A DNA stretch of 64,000 bases from Actimicrobium sp047621665 (GTDB lineage: Bacteria; Pseudomonadota; Gammaproteobacteria; Burkholderiales; Burkholderiaceae_D), in NCBI GenBank assembly GCA_047621665.1, contig JBLHMB010000008.1, forward strand, positions 1-64,000, read 5' to 3'. The notes beneath the pieces were generated by a model, which was not told where the DNA came from, searched no databases, and saw only the letters and a program-made list of their open reading frames with translations. Positions 52,759 to 61,605 of this stretch are shown here, piece after piece (the stretch's first letter is position 1; the number at the start of each line of letters is the position of its first letter). A program made the translations under genes and the position numbers.

Positions 52759-53829
52759 ATGTTTAAAAATGTCGTTCGTGGCGCTATTTCTGCCGTCGCC
52801 CTGTTATCGGTGAGCGCCTTTGCCGCCGAGCCGCTCGGTGTCGGTTTTGTCTACGTCAGTCCGATCGGTGACGCCGGCTGGACCACCCAGCACGATATCG
52901 GCCGCAAGGAAATGGAAAAAAATCTCGGTGCCAAGGTGAAGACCAAGTTCGTCGAGAACGTGCCCGAAGGTGCCGATGCCGAACGCGTCATCCGCGACCT
53001 CGCGCAGCAAGGCAACAAGCTGATTATCACGACCTCGTTCGGTTACATGAACCCGACATTGAAAGTCGCCAAGCAGTACCCGGACGTCAAGTTCATCCAT
53101 CTGACCGGTTACAAAACGGCCGCCAATGTCGGCGTCGCCAATGCGCGCTTCTATGAGGCACGCTATTTGTCCGGCGTGCTGGCCGGAAAAATGTCGACCA
53201 CGCACGTGGCCGGTTACGTCGCCGCTTTCCCGATTCCCGAAGTGCTGCAAGGGATCAATGCCTTCACGCGCGGCATGCGCAGCGTCGACCCGAAAGCCGA
53301 AGTCAAGGTCATCTGGGTCAATAGCTGGTTCGATCCGGGCAAGGAGCGCGACGCCACCCTGACGCTGATCGGGCAGGGCGCTGATGTCGTCACTAACCAC
53401 ACCGACTCAACGGCCGTTATGCAGGCTGCCGAAGAAAAAGGCAAGTACGCGGTGGCCTACCATTCCGACATGAAGAAGTTCGGTCCGAAAGCCCAGCTCG
53501 GTGCCGTGACCCATCACTGGGGCAAGTACTACACCGAGCAGGCGCAAGCCGTCATTGACGGAAAATGGAAACCAACCAGCGTTTGGGGCGGTATCAAGGA
53601 TGGCATGGTCAAGTTCGAAAGCATCAGCGCGGCAGTGCCGGCCGACGTGAAACTGCTGGTCGCCACCAAAGAAAAAGAAATCATCGCCGGCACTCTCACG
53701 CCGTTTGCCGGTCCGGTCAAGGATAACGAAGGCAAGGTCCGGCTGGAAAAAGGTCCGATGAGTGATGAAGCGCTGAGCAAGATGGATTATTACGTTGACG
53801 GCGTGGCGGGGAAATTGCCGGCGAAGTAA
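52759..53829 (+). CDS. BMP family nucleoside-binding protein
   Basis: This 356-residue periplasmic protein has a signal peptide ending SAFAAE and the BMP (PnrA-like) fold: GFVYVSPIGDAGWTTQHDIG at the ligand site and FIHLTGYKTAANVGVANAR. The ATG at 52759 follows GAGGAAATCC. PnrA-like proteins bind purine nucleosides. It has a signal peptidase I site rather than a lipobox, as expected for a Gram-negative. Confidence 0.93.
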   Translation: MFKNVVRGAISAVALLSVSAFAAEPLGVGFVYVSPIGDAGWTTQHDIGRKEMEKNLGAKVKTKFVENVPEGADAERVIRDLAQQGNKLIITTSFGYMNPTLKVAKQYPDVKFIHLTGYKTAANVGVANARFYEARYLSGVLAGKMSTTHVAGYVAAFPIPEVLQGINAFTRGMRSVDPKAEVKVIWVNSWFDPGKERDATLTLIGQGADVVTNHTDSTAVMQAAEEKGKYAVAYHSDMKKFGPKAQLGAVTHHWGKYYTEQAQAVIDGKWKPTSVWGGIKDGMVKFESISAAVPADVKLLVATKEKEIIAGTLTPFAGPVKDNEGKVRLEKGPMSDEALSKMDYYVDGVAGKLPAK

Positions 53830-53837
53830 GTGCGTAG

Positions 53838-53863
53838 CGTGGGCACGGATGTTCGTGCCCACG
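53838..53863. repeat. palindromic repeat family 2, copy 1
   Basis: CGTGGGCACG and CGTGCCCACG form a perfect 10-base-pair stem around GATGTT, 8 bases after the bmp gene stop. GTAG precedes it, as at copy 3. Confidence 0.85.
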
Positions 53864-53914
53864 CGCGCGCGCTGAATGTTTTTGCCAATTCAGGCTGTTC
53901 GGCGGAACCTTCGC

Positions 53915-53940
53915 GTGGGCACGATACCCGCTGTGCCCAC
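53915..53940. repeat. palindromic repeat family 2, copy 2
   Basis: GTGGGCAC and GTGCCCAC pair over 8 bases around a 10-base loop. It lies in the same convergent spacer as copy 1, 52 bases further on, before the deaminase stop codon. Confidence 0.8.
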
Positions 53941-53969
53941 CCTGCCAACGCATTTCACCCGACGTTGCA

Positions 53970-55319
53970 TTACCCCACCAATTCTGCCGCGAGCCGGTTA
54001 TGCCGCTCCCGCACCACCCCCAGATCCACCGTCACACAACGCCCATCCCGCACCACCACGCGTCCGTTGATGACGCTGTGCGACACATTGGTTGGGGTAC
54101 AAAACACCAGCGCCGCAACCGGATCATGCAGCGCGCCGGCATAGCCGATCTGGTCCATGTCAAACATCACTACATCGGCCGACATGCCCGGTGCGAGCGC
54201 GCCGATGTCGTCGCGGTTCAGCACTTTGGCGCCGCCGAGCGTGGCCATTTCCAGCGCTTCGCGCGCGGTCATTGCGGCCGGCCCGAAACCGACCCGCTGC
54301 AATAGCATTGCCTGCCGGACTTCGCCGAGCAGGTGTGCGCCGTCGTTGGAGGCGCTGCCATCGACGCCGAGGCCAACTGCCACGCCGTGGTCGAGCATGG
54401 CCCGCACCGGCGCGATGCCGGACGCCAGTCGCATGTTCGAGCACGGACAATGTGCCACGCCGGTGCCGGTGCGGGCGAACAGTGCGATGCCAGCCGGGTC
54501 GAGCTGGACGCAGTGCGCGTGCCAGACATCGTGGCCGACCCAGCCGCAATCTTCGGCATATTCGGCCGGCGTCATGTTGAATTTTTCGCCGCTGTAGGTG
54601 ACGTCGCTGCTGTTCTCGGCCAGATGCGTGTGCATCGAAACACCATAACTGCGCGCCAGCCGCGCCGACTCGCGCATCAGATCTTGCGAGACCGAAAACG
54701 GCGAGCACGGTGCGACCACAATGCGTTGCATCGCGTGGCGCCGGCTGTCGTGGTAAGTCTCGATCAGGCGCTGCGTATCGCGCAGGATCGCCGCTTCGTC
54801 TTCGACCAGCCGGTCCGGCGGCAGTCCGCCTTGCGACTGGCCGACACTCATCGCGCCGCGTGCCGCATGGAAGCGCATGCCGATTATCTGCGCCGCCTCG
54901 ATGCTGTCATCGAGCCGGCAACCGTTCGGAAAAATATACAGATGGTCGCTGGTGGTGGTGCAGCCCGACAGCATCAGTTCGGCCATCGCGGTTTGGGTCG
55001 ACGCATGAATCATCGCCGGCGTCAGTCCGGCCCAGATCGGATACAGGTGGCCGAGCCAGTCGAACAGCGCGGCATCCTGCGCAGCCGGGACGGCGCGCGT
55101 CAGACTCTGGAACATGTGGTGATGGGTGTTAATCAGCCCAGGCAATACGACCTGTCCGGTTGCATCGATGACGGTGTCGGCGTGATCAGGCAATTCGGCG
55201 CTGAGGCCGACCTGCTCGATCACGTTGTCGCGGATGAAGACCGCGCCATCGGTAATTTCACGCCGCTGCGCGTCCATCGTCACCAGCACGCGGGCATGGC
55301 GGATCAACAGCGTGCTCAT
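53970..55319 (-). CDS. 8-oxoguanine deaminase
   Basis: This 449-residue amidohydrolase most resembles bacterial 8-oxoguanine deaminases, which turn 8-oxoguanine into urate, and related guanine/hydroxyatrazine deaminases. Metal ligands are visible in NTHHHMFQSLTR, HTHLAENS, HAHCVQLD and GLGVDGSASND. Its ATG overlaps the upstream fusion gene by four bases (ATGA). The purine-breakdown neighbours support the role. Confidence 0.85.
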   Translation of the reverse strand: MSTLLIRHARVLVTMDAQRREITDGAVFIRDNVIEQVGLSAELPDHADTVIDATGQVVLPGLINTHHHMFQSLTRAVPAAQDAALFDWLGHLYPIWAGLTPAMIHASTQTAMAELMLSGCTTTSDHLYIFPNGCRLDDSIEAAQIIGMRFHAARGAMSVGQSQGGLPPDRLVEDEAAILRDTQRLIETYHDSRRHAMQRIVVAPCSPFSVSQDLMRESARLARSYGVSMHTHLAENSSDVTYSGEKFNMTPAEYAEDCGWVGHDVWHAHCVQLDPAGIALFARTGTGVAHCPCSNMRLASGIAPVRAMLDHGVAVGLGVDGSASNDGAHLLGEVRQAMLLQRVGFGPAAMTAREALEMATLGGAKVLNRDDIGALAPGMSADVVMFDMDQIGYAGALHDPVAALVFCTPTNVSHSVINGRVVVRDGRCVTVDLGVVRERHNRLAAELVG

Positions 55320-57073
55320 GCCTTCGGTGCGAGGTTAGGCTTGAAGTTGCGCAGAAAATCGAGCAGGATTTGCGCCGATAATTCGGCATCATCAGCGGTC
55401 ATGGTTTCCAGCGGATTGTGGCTGATGCCGCCATTGCCGCAGCGCGTGAAGAGCATTGCGATATCGGTCAGAGTGACTAGCGCCATCGCGTCATGGCCGG
55501 CGCCGGATAACAGCTCAAAGGCCGGCACGCCGGCGCGTTCGGTGGCGGCGCTGAGTTGCTGCATCAGCCATGGCGCACACGGAGCGGCGGCGGCGCGCAT
55601 CGTCAATTCGTGCTGCACGTCGATCTGACGTCGGGCGCAAATACTGTCGATGGCGTGCAAGATATCGGCCACGGCGGCTTCGCGCACCGCGTCATCGGCG
55701 GCGCGGATGTCGAGCGACAGGTGGCACACGCCGGGAATTACGTTGACCGAGCCGTTCGGTACCTGCAACTGGCCGACGGTACCAACCAGCGATGGGATGG
55801 TGCTGCAACGCTGTTCGACCGCGAGGATAATCTCGGCCGCCGCCGCCGCGGCGTCTTTGCGCATCGTCATCGGCGTGGTGCCGGCATGGCTGGCCACGCC
55901 GGTCAGCGTGAGCTGGTAGCGCGAGCTACCGGCGATTGAGGTGACGATGCCGACCGGTAGATTGCGCTGCAACAGCACCGGCCCCTGTTCAATGTGGACT
56001 TCGACGAAGCCAAGGTAATCGGCCGAATGGCGGGCGATGGCGGCGATCTGCGTGAAGTCGTGGCCGGCGTGTTCGAGCGCGTCGCGCATCGAGATGCCGT
56101 CGGCATCAGTGCGTGCCAGCAGCGACATGTCGAAGTGGCCGGTGATCGCATTGCTGCCCAAAAAGGTACTTTTGTAGCGCACGCCTTCTTCTTCGGCAAA
56201 GCCGATGACTTCGAGGTGGAACGGCAGGGTTTCGCCGCGTTCGTGCAGATGCCGGATCACCGCGATCGGCAGCAGGATACCTTCGCGGCCATCGTAGGTG
56301 CCGCCGTTACGCACCGTGTCGTAGTGCGATCCGGTCATCAGGGTTTTTGCCTGCGGATCGGCACTGCGGTAGACGCCGACCACGTTGCCGACCGCGTCGA
56401 TGCGCGCGTCCATGCCGGCGTCCTGCATCCATTGCAGCAGTTGCGCAGCGGTCTTGCGGTGGGCGCTGGTCAGGTAGGCGCAGGTCAGGCCGCTGGCGTC
56501 ATCGGACCAGGCACCGAGGGTGTCGCTCCAGCCCATGATTTGCAGGCCCAGCAACGGCTGGCAATCGAGCAGGTCGTTGAGGCGTAGTTCGGCGATGCGG
56601 TGGATCTGGCGCAGGTTTTCGGCGATCTCGTCACTGCGTTGCTGCTTTAGCCGGCGCGTGAAGGCGGCGATGATGGCCGCGCGCGATAAGCCGGTTCCAT
56701 CCGGACCCTTGACCGCGATGATGAACGGAAAATCAAAACGTGTCCGGTAGTCGCCATTGCATTGCTGCAGTGTCGCGTAGTCGTCCTGGCTATACAGGTG
56801 CAGTCCGGCGGCGGCCTGCTCGCCGGTCGATTCGGTGGTCAGCACGGCCTTGCCGGCCAACTCCGGATGGGCGCGGATCAGGCTCAGTTGCTCGGCGTCG
56901 GTGGCGGCGCTGACGGTGACCTGCAACGCCATTTTCAGCGCGGCCAGCGTACGGAACGGGCGTGCTGCTGCGGCGCGTTCCGGTATCCATGCCGAGTGTT
57001 CGTAAATGCCGGCAAGCGTGCTGGCAAAGGTAGTGCTGTCGGTGTCGTTGAGCGTCGCTAAAGTAATTGTCAT
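55316..57073 (-). CDS. fusion of OHCU decarboxylase (UraD) and allantoate amidohydrolase
   Basis: This 585-residue protein joins two ureide-pathway enzymes. Residues about 1-165 are UraD, with the catalytic His in IRAHPELAGKA. From about 175 on it is an M20 allantoate amidohydrolase with metal-site segments GSHYDTVRNGGTYDG, GFAEEEGVRYKST, HIEQGP and SGAGHDAMAL. UraD makes S-allantoin from OHCU; the second domain opens allantoate after allantoinase acts. ATG at 57073; ATGA overlaps join it to both neighbours. Confidence 0.93.
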   Translation of the reverse strand: MTITLATLNDTDSTTFASTLAGIYEHSAWIPERAAAARPFRTLAALKMALQVTVSAATDAEQLSLIRAHPELAGKAVLTTESTGEQAAAGLHLYSQDDYATLQQCNGDYRTRFDFPFIIAVKGPDGTGLSRAAIIAAFTRRLKQQRSDEIAENLRQIHRIAELRLNDLLDCQPLLGLQIMGWSDTLGAWSDDASGLTCAYLTSAHRKTAAQLLQWMQDAGMDARIDAVGNVVGVYRSADPQAKTLMTGSHYDTVRNGGTYDGREGILLPIAVIRHLHERGETLPFHLEVIGFAEEEGVRYKSTFLGSNAITGHFDMSLLARTDADGISMRDALEHAGHDFTQIAAIARHSADYLGFVEVHIEQGPVLLQRNLPVGIVTSIAGSSRYQLTLTGVASHAGTTPMTMRKDAAAAAAEIILAVEQRCSTIPSLVGTVGQLQVPNGSVNVIPGVCHLSLDIRAADDAVREAAVADILHAIDSICARRQIDVQHELTMRAAAAPCAPWLMQQLSAATERAGVPAFELLSGAGHDAMALVTLTDIAMLFTRCGNGGISHNPLETMTADDAELSAQILLDFLRNFKPNLAPKA

Positions 57074-58032
57074 GCGGGTGCCCTTGCTGGATGTGTGGTG
57101 TGCCAATGATCGGCGATATCGATGCGGCGTGTGATCCACACCTTGTCATGGGCCTGGACATAGTCGAGGAAGCGGCTCAGCGCAGCAAGGCGGCCGGGCC
57201 GGCCGATGAGCCGGCAATGCAGGCCGACTGACAGCATTTTCGGTTGGTTCAGGCCGTCCGGGTCGCCTTCTTCGTAAAGCACGTCGAAGGCATCTTTCAG
57301 GTAATCGAAAAACTGCGTGCCGGTATTGAATCCCTGGGTCGCTGCGAAGCGCATGTCGTTGGTGTCAAGCGTGTAGGGTACAACCAGATGCGATTTGTGT
57401 TGCGGCGTGCCATCGGCGGCGCTGATCTCGACCTGTTGCCAGAACGGCAGGTCATCGGCATAACTGTCGGCGTCATAGCTGAAGCCGCCGTGTTCGACCA
57501 GCAGCCTGCGCGTGGCCGGCGAATCACGGCCGGTGTACCAGCCCAGTGGTGCCGCGCCGGTGAGCTCGCGTAGGATACGGATTGCTTCGGCCATGTGCGC
57601 CCGCTCGGTAGCGACATCGACCTGCTGGTAGCTGATCCAGCGCAAGCCGTGACAGGCGATTTCGTGGCCGAGCTGGCCGAAGGCAGCGACGGCTTCCGGA
57701 TTGCGTTGCAAGGCCATTGCCACGGCAAAGATTGTCAGCGGTAATTGGCGTTGTTCGAACAGGCGCAGCACGCGCCACAGCCCGGCGCGCGAACCGTACT
57801 CGTACAGTGACTCCATGCTCATGTGGCGCATCGGAAAAGCTTGCGCACCGATGATTTCGGACAGGAAAGTCTCCGAGGCCGGGTCGCCATCCAGCACGCA
57901 ATTTTCGCTGCCTTCTTCGTAGTTCAGCACGAATTGCAGCGCGATGCGGGCGTTGTCCGGCCAGTGCGGATGGGGCGGGCGGGCACCGTAGCCAATCAGG
58001 TCGCGTGGATAAGGCGGGGTTTTATCAGTCAA
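57070..58032 (-). CDS. puuE: allantoinase, PuuE type
   Basis: This 320-residue enzyme of the polysaccharide deacetylase fold hydrolyses allantoin to allantoate without metal, unlike AllB. It has the PuuE blocks PRDLIGYGARPPHPHWPDNA, LQFVLNYEEGSENC and EIACHGLRWISYQ. The start is TTG at 58032, which follows GAGGCAACGC and begins LTDKTPPYPRDL; upstream in-frame starts have no support. It heads the puuE, uraD-allantoate amidohydrolase, deaminase operon. Confidence 0.92.
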   Translation of the reverse strand: MTDKTPPYPRDLIGYGARPPHPHWPDNARIALQFVLNYEEGSENCVLDGDPASETFLSEIIGAQAFPMRHMSMESLYEYGSRAGLWRVLRLFEQRQLPLTIFAVAMALQRNPEAVAAFGQLGHEIACHGLRWISYQQVDVATERAHMAEAIRILRELTGAAPLGWYTGRDSPATRRLLVEHGGFSYDADSYADDLPFWQQVEISAADGTPQHKSHLVVPYTLDTNDMRFAATQGFNTGTQFFDYLKDAFDVLYEEGDPDGLNQPKMLSVGLHCRLIGRPGRLAALSRFLDYVQAHDKVWITRRIDIADHWHTTHPARAPA

Positions 58033-58186
58033 GCGTTGCCTCGTAACGGGTGGCGCAATGGCGCAAAAATTGACAGTGCAATGCGGTTGTTGATGATACC
58101 TATATGCCAAATGCTATAACGGCTGGCGCGTGCACCTATATGCTCCGGATGATAAGCAGTTTCACGTAGCCGATATGGAGGACAGG

Positions 58187-58540
58187 ATGGGCAAACTCAG
58201 TACCCACGTGCTGGATATCACCAGCGGCAAACCGGCAGCCGGTGTCGTCATTGAATTGCACGCAATCGAACCGGCCGGGCGGCGCTTGCTGCGCCGTGTC
58301 GTCACCAACAGCGACGGGCGCTGTGAAGCGCCGCTGCTGGCAGGCGGCGACCTGCTGGCCGGCGCGTATGAACTGGTGTTTGACGCGGGTGCTTATTTCG
58401 AGGCACAAGGCGTCGTAGTGCCGCTGCCGCGCTTTGTCGATCGGGTCACGCTGGCCTTCGGCATCGCCAACCCGGCCGAAAATTATCATGTGCCGTTGCT
58501 GGTTTCGCCGTGGGCGTATTCGACCTATCGCGGCAGTTGA
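58187..58540 (+). CDS. uraH: 5-hydroxyisourate hydrolase
   Basis: This 117-residue transthyretin-related enzyme converts 5-hydroxyisourate to OHCU. It has KLSTHVLDITSGKPAAG at the start and the diagnostic C-terminal YRGS, with HVPLLVSPWAYSTYRGS. The ATG at 58187 follows GGAGGACAGG. It is divergent from puuE, and its product feeds the UraD domain. Confidence 0.95.
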   Translation: MGKLSTHVLDITSGKPAAGVVIELHAIEPAGRRLLRRVVTNSDGRCEAPLLAGGDLLAGAYELVFDAGAYFEAQGVVVPLPRFVDRVTLAFGIANPAENYHVPLLVSPWAYSTYRGS

Positions 58541-58549
58541 TCAGCGCGA

Positions 58550-59356
58550 TCAGCGCAGGCCGAGGACGTCCTGCATGTCGAACAGGCCGGTGGTCTTGTC
58601 GACCAGAAAACGGGCGGCGCGCAGGCTGCCGTGGGCGTAAGTGACCCGGCTCGACGACTTGTGTGAAATCTCGACGCGCTCGCCGATGCCGGCAAACAGC
58701 ACCGTGTGATCGCCGACGATATCGCCGCCGCGAATGGTGGCAAAACCGATCGATGACGGATCGCGTTCGCCGGTGACGCCATGGCGCGCAAACACGCCGA
58801 CGTCGTCGAGGTCACGGCCAAGCGTGTTGGCGATGACTTCGCCCATCTGGAGCGCGGTACCGGACGGTGCATCGACTTTCATGCGGTGATGGGCTTCAAT
58901 GATTTCGATATCGTAGCCTTCCGAAAAACTCCTGGCGGCCATTTCAAGCAACTTCATCGTGACGTTCACGCCGACACTCATGTTGGGCGCAAACACGATC
59001 GCGGTACGCCCGGCGGCGGCGGCGATGGCGGCCTTGCCGGCCGCATCGAAACCGGTGGTGCCGATCACCATCTTGATGCCGTGTTCGGCGCAGTACGCCA
59101 GATGTTCCAGTGTGCCTTCCGGACGGGTGAAGTCGATCAGGATATCGGCATCGGCGAGGCCTTCGGCCAGCGTCGCGCAAATTGCCACGTCACTGGACTT
59201 GCCGAGGAAAGCGGTGACATCGGTGCCGATAGCGGGTGCGGTGGCGACATCAAGGGCGCCAGTCAGGCGCAGGTCGGCGGCGGCGAGAATGGTTTCAGCC
59301 AGCATGCGACCCATGCGCCCGGAGGCGCCGGCGATGGCGATTTTCAATGCAGTCAT
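58550..59356 (-). CDS. dapB: 4-hydroxy-tetrahydrodipicolinate reductase
   Basis: This 268-residue NAD(P)H-dependent enzyme acts in lysine and diaminopimelate synthesis. It has the cofactor motif IAGASGRMGRML, the GTTGFD segment, and the catalytic EAHHRMKVDAPSGTAL. It is convergent with uraH, 9 bases apart, and follows bamE 19 bases later on the same strand. Confidence 0.97.
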   Translation of the reverse strand: MTALKIAIAGASGRMGRMLAETILAAADLRLTGALDVATAPAIGTDVTAFLGKSSDVAICATLAEGLADADILIDFTRPEGTLEHLAYCAEHGIKMVIGTTGFDAAGKAAIAAAAGRTAIVFAPNMSVGVNVTMKLLEMAARSFSEGYDIEIIEAHHRMKVDAPSGTALQMGEVIANTLGRDLDDVGVFARHGVTGERDPSSIGFATIRGGDIVGDHTVLFAGIGERVEISHKSSSRVTYAHGSLRAARFLVDKTTGLFDMQDVLGLR

Positions 59357-59375
59357 GGCGATGGTCCGGGAAACG

Positions 59376-59999
59376 TTATTGCGGTTGGCGGGCTGACGAC
59401 GGTGCTACCGGCACCGCAGGTGCCAGCGGCTTGGCTTTTTCCGGCACGCCACCGGACAGTATTTCGAGGTAGTTGACTTCGGTTGGCAAATTACCGCCTT
59501 CGAAGCGGCTCACGACGCCATCCTTGAAGAACACGGTCACGCGGCTCGACAGTACCTCGTCGTTGCGCTTGAGCATGCGGAACACATAATCCCAACGGTC
59601 GGCATGGAAGATATCCGCGATCAGTGGCGTACCCAATGCAAAGCGCACCTGGTCCTGCGTCATGCCTTCCTTGAGTTGCAAGACCATTTCTTCTGACACA
59701 AAATTGCCTTGCGGGATATCGATACGGTACGGCGACAGGATGCCGAGGAAGCGGCGGGCGCTGGCCGGTGTGGTCCGTTTCAGGCCGGCATTGGCGTTGG
59801 CGGCGCTGGTCACTTCAGCCGGCGTGTCGATCGCTACTGTGCGTGCGGGCGCTGCGGCCAGGCCGGCCGGCGCTTCCATCAGCGGATTTTTGGACGCGCA
59901 TCCGGCCAGCAGTGCGATACTCAGCAGGGCCATGAAAGCGCTGCCACGCAGAGCAGGACGAGGGGTAGGGCAGGTGAAAACAGGGAGCAGCATGTGCAT
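59376..59999 (-). CDS. bamE: outer membrane protein assembly factor BamE
   Basis: This lipoprotein of about 207 residues belongs to the BAM complex. It has a lipobox (IALLAGC), then an Ala-rich linker, then the SmpA/OmlA domain: YRIDIPQGNFVSEEMV, LKEGMTQDQVRFALGTP, HADRWDYVFR. Extra C-terminal Pro/Ala tail. The ATG at 59999 was chosen over the upstream 60032 because GAGAT lies just before it. It is divergent from fur, as often in Burkholderiales. Confidence 0.95.
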   Translation of the reverse strand: MHMLLPVFTCPTPRPALRGSAFMALLSIALLAGCASKNPLMEAPAGLAAAPARTVAIDTPAEVTSAANANAGLKRTTPASARRFLGILSPYRIDIPQGNFVSEEMVLQLKEGMTQDQVRFALGTPLIADIFHADRWDYVFRMLKRNDEVLSSRVTVFFKDGVVSRFEGGNLPTEVNYLEILSGGVPEKAKPLAPAVPVAPSSARQPQ

Positions 60000-60075
60000 T
60001 GAGAATCTCGATTGATTGAGCCGGAGCGCCAAAGCGCTATATCATAAAGCAGTTACCCATTACCCAGCCAAGAAC

Positions 60076-60504
60076 ATGTCCAACAATCCAGATGACCTTC
60101 GCGCCAGCGGCCTCAAGGCCACGCTGCCTCGCCTGAAAATCCTGGATATCTTCCATAACAGCAATGTGCGCCACCTGAGCGCCGAAGATGTCTACAAAAT
60201 ACTGCTTACCGAGAACATGGATGTCGGCCTCGCCACCGTGTACCGCGTGCTGACCCAGTTCGAGCAGGCCGGCTTACTCAATCGCAATCACTTTGAAACC
60301 AACAAGGCCGTCTTTGAACTCAACGAAGGCAGCCACCATGATCACCTGGTTTGTCTCGATTGTGGAATGGTCGAAGAGTTTTACGACGAAGATATTGAGC
60401 TGCGTCAGCAGAAAGTGGCCATCGATCGTGGCTTTACGATTGCCGACCATTCGCTGGCGATATACGGAAATTGTACGAAGAAGGATTGCGTGCACCGGCC
60501 GTAA
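60076..60504 (+). CDS. fur: ferric uptake regulator Fur
   Basis: This 142-residue iron-responsive repressor has a winged helix (LKATLPRLKILDIF; GLATVYRVLTQFEQAGLL) and metal sites (HHDHLVCLDCGMVEEF; the C-terminal CTKKDC). The ATG at 60076 gives MSNNPDDL, typical of beta-proteobacterial Fur. It is divergent from bamE. Confidence 0.97.
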   Translation: MSNNPDDLRASGLKATLPRLKILDIFHNSNVRHLSAEDVYKILLTENMDVGLATVYRVLTQFEQAGLLNRNHFETNKAVFELNEGSHHDHLVCLDCGMVEEFYDEDIELRQQKVAIDRGFTIADHSLAIYGNCTKKDCVHRP

Positions 60505-60540
60505 ATTGTTTGCGCGTCCGGCAAAATCTCCGGTCCGTAG

Positions 60541-60567
60541 CGTGGGCACAGCCTCACCGTGCCCACG
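60541..60567. repeat. palindromic repeat family 2, copy 3
   Basis: CGTGGGCAC and GTGCCCACG pair over 9 bases around a 9-base loop, in the convergent fur/hrcA spacer. GTAG precedes it as in copy 1. Confidence 0.85.
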
Positions 60568-60573
60568 TGCGCC

Positions 60574-61596
60574 TTAAGAATGACTCAGCGCGTTCGACAG
60601 CAACTTTGCCGTGATGTCGACGATCGGGATAACGCGCTCGTAGGCCATCCGCGTCGGGCCGATCACGCCTAGTGTGCCGACCACGCGACCGTTGATTTCG
60701 TACGGTGCCGTGACGATGCTCATTTGCTCCAGTGGCACCAGGCTCGATTCGCCGCCAATGAAAATTTGCACGCCGGTGGCGCGATTGGATAAATCGAGCA
60801 GCTGCAGCAGGCTGGTTTTTTGCTCGAACAAGTCAAACAATTTACGTAGCGAAGTCATATTCGACGACAGCTCGTTGACACTCAGCAGGTTGCGTTCACC
60901 CGAAATGATCACTTCGTCGCTGTTGTCTGCCATCGCATCGCTACCGACCTCGACCGCTGCTTGCATCAGCGGTGTCATGTCGTCACGCAGCTGGCGCAGT
61001 TCGTTTTGTAGCCGGTTGCGGACATCGCTGAAACTCAGTCCACCGTAGTGGAGGTTAATAAAGTTGGCGGCCTGGACCAGCTGCGACGGTGTGTAGTCGA
61101 TATCGCTCAGTAGCAAGCGATTCTGGACGTCGCCATTGGGTGCGACGATCACCAGTAGTACGCGTTTTTCCGACAGGCGCAGGAACTCGATTTGCTGGAA
61201 GACCGATTCGCGGCGCGGCGTCAGTACTACGCCGGCAAATTGCGATAACGACGACAGCACTTGTGCCGCGCTGGCAATGACTTTTTGCGACGAGCCACTT
61301 TGGAGCCGTGTTTGCAGCCGCAATTCCAGCAGGCTTTCGTCGATTGCATCAACCGTCAACAGGGTATCGACAAAGATCCGGTAGCCACGCGGCGTCGGCA
61401 CCCGCCCGGCAGAGGTATGCGGGCTGGAGACAAAACCCATTTCTTCGAGGTCGGCCATGATGTTGCGGATGGTGGCGGGCGACAGGTCGAGGCCGGAAAT
61501 CCTGGCCAGCGCGCGCGAGCCAAGCGGCTGGCCGTCCGCGATATAGCGTTCGACCAGGGTTTTCAGCAGGGTTTGGGCACGGGCGTCTAATTGCAT
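60574..61596 (-). CDS. hrcA: heat-inducible transcription repressor HrcA
   Basis: This 340-residue repressor normally binds CIRCE elements ahead of chaperone genes. The N-terminal winged helix (LSPATIRNIMADLEEMGFVSSPHTSAGRVPT) and the GAF-like domain (VIVAPNGDVQNRLL) are intact. It follows a HAD phosphatase gene by 9 bases. I saw no CIRCE sequence in the window. Confidence 0.97.
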   Translation of the reverse strand: MQLDARAQTLLKTLVERYIADGQPLGSRALARISGLDLSPATIRNIMADLEEMGFVSSPHTSAGRVPTPRGYRIFVDTLLTVDAIDESLLELRLQTRLQSGSSQKVIASAAQVLSSLSQFAGVVLTPRRESVFQQIEFLRLSEKRVLLVIVAPNGDVQNRLLLSDIDYTPSQLVQAANFINLHYGGLSFSDVRNRLQNELRQLRDDMTPLMQAAVEVGSDAMADNSDEVIISGERNLLSVNELSSNMTSLRKLFDLFEQKTSLLQLLDLSNRATGVQIFIGGESSLVPLEQMSIVTAPYEINGRVVGTLGVIGPTRMAYERVIPIVDITAKLLSNALSHS

Positions 61597-61605
61597 TTAG
61601 GTATT

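Noticed and set aside
61597..61605. CIRCE element for hrcA autoregulation
   Set aside because: The spacer upstream of hrcA is only 9 bases and no TTAGCACTC-N9-GAGTGCTAA-like sequence was seen there or in the 62329-62416 spacer.
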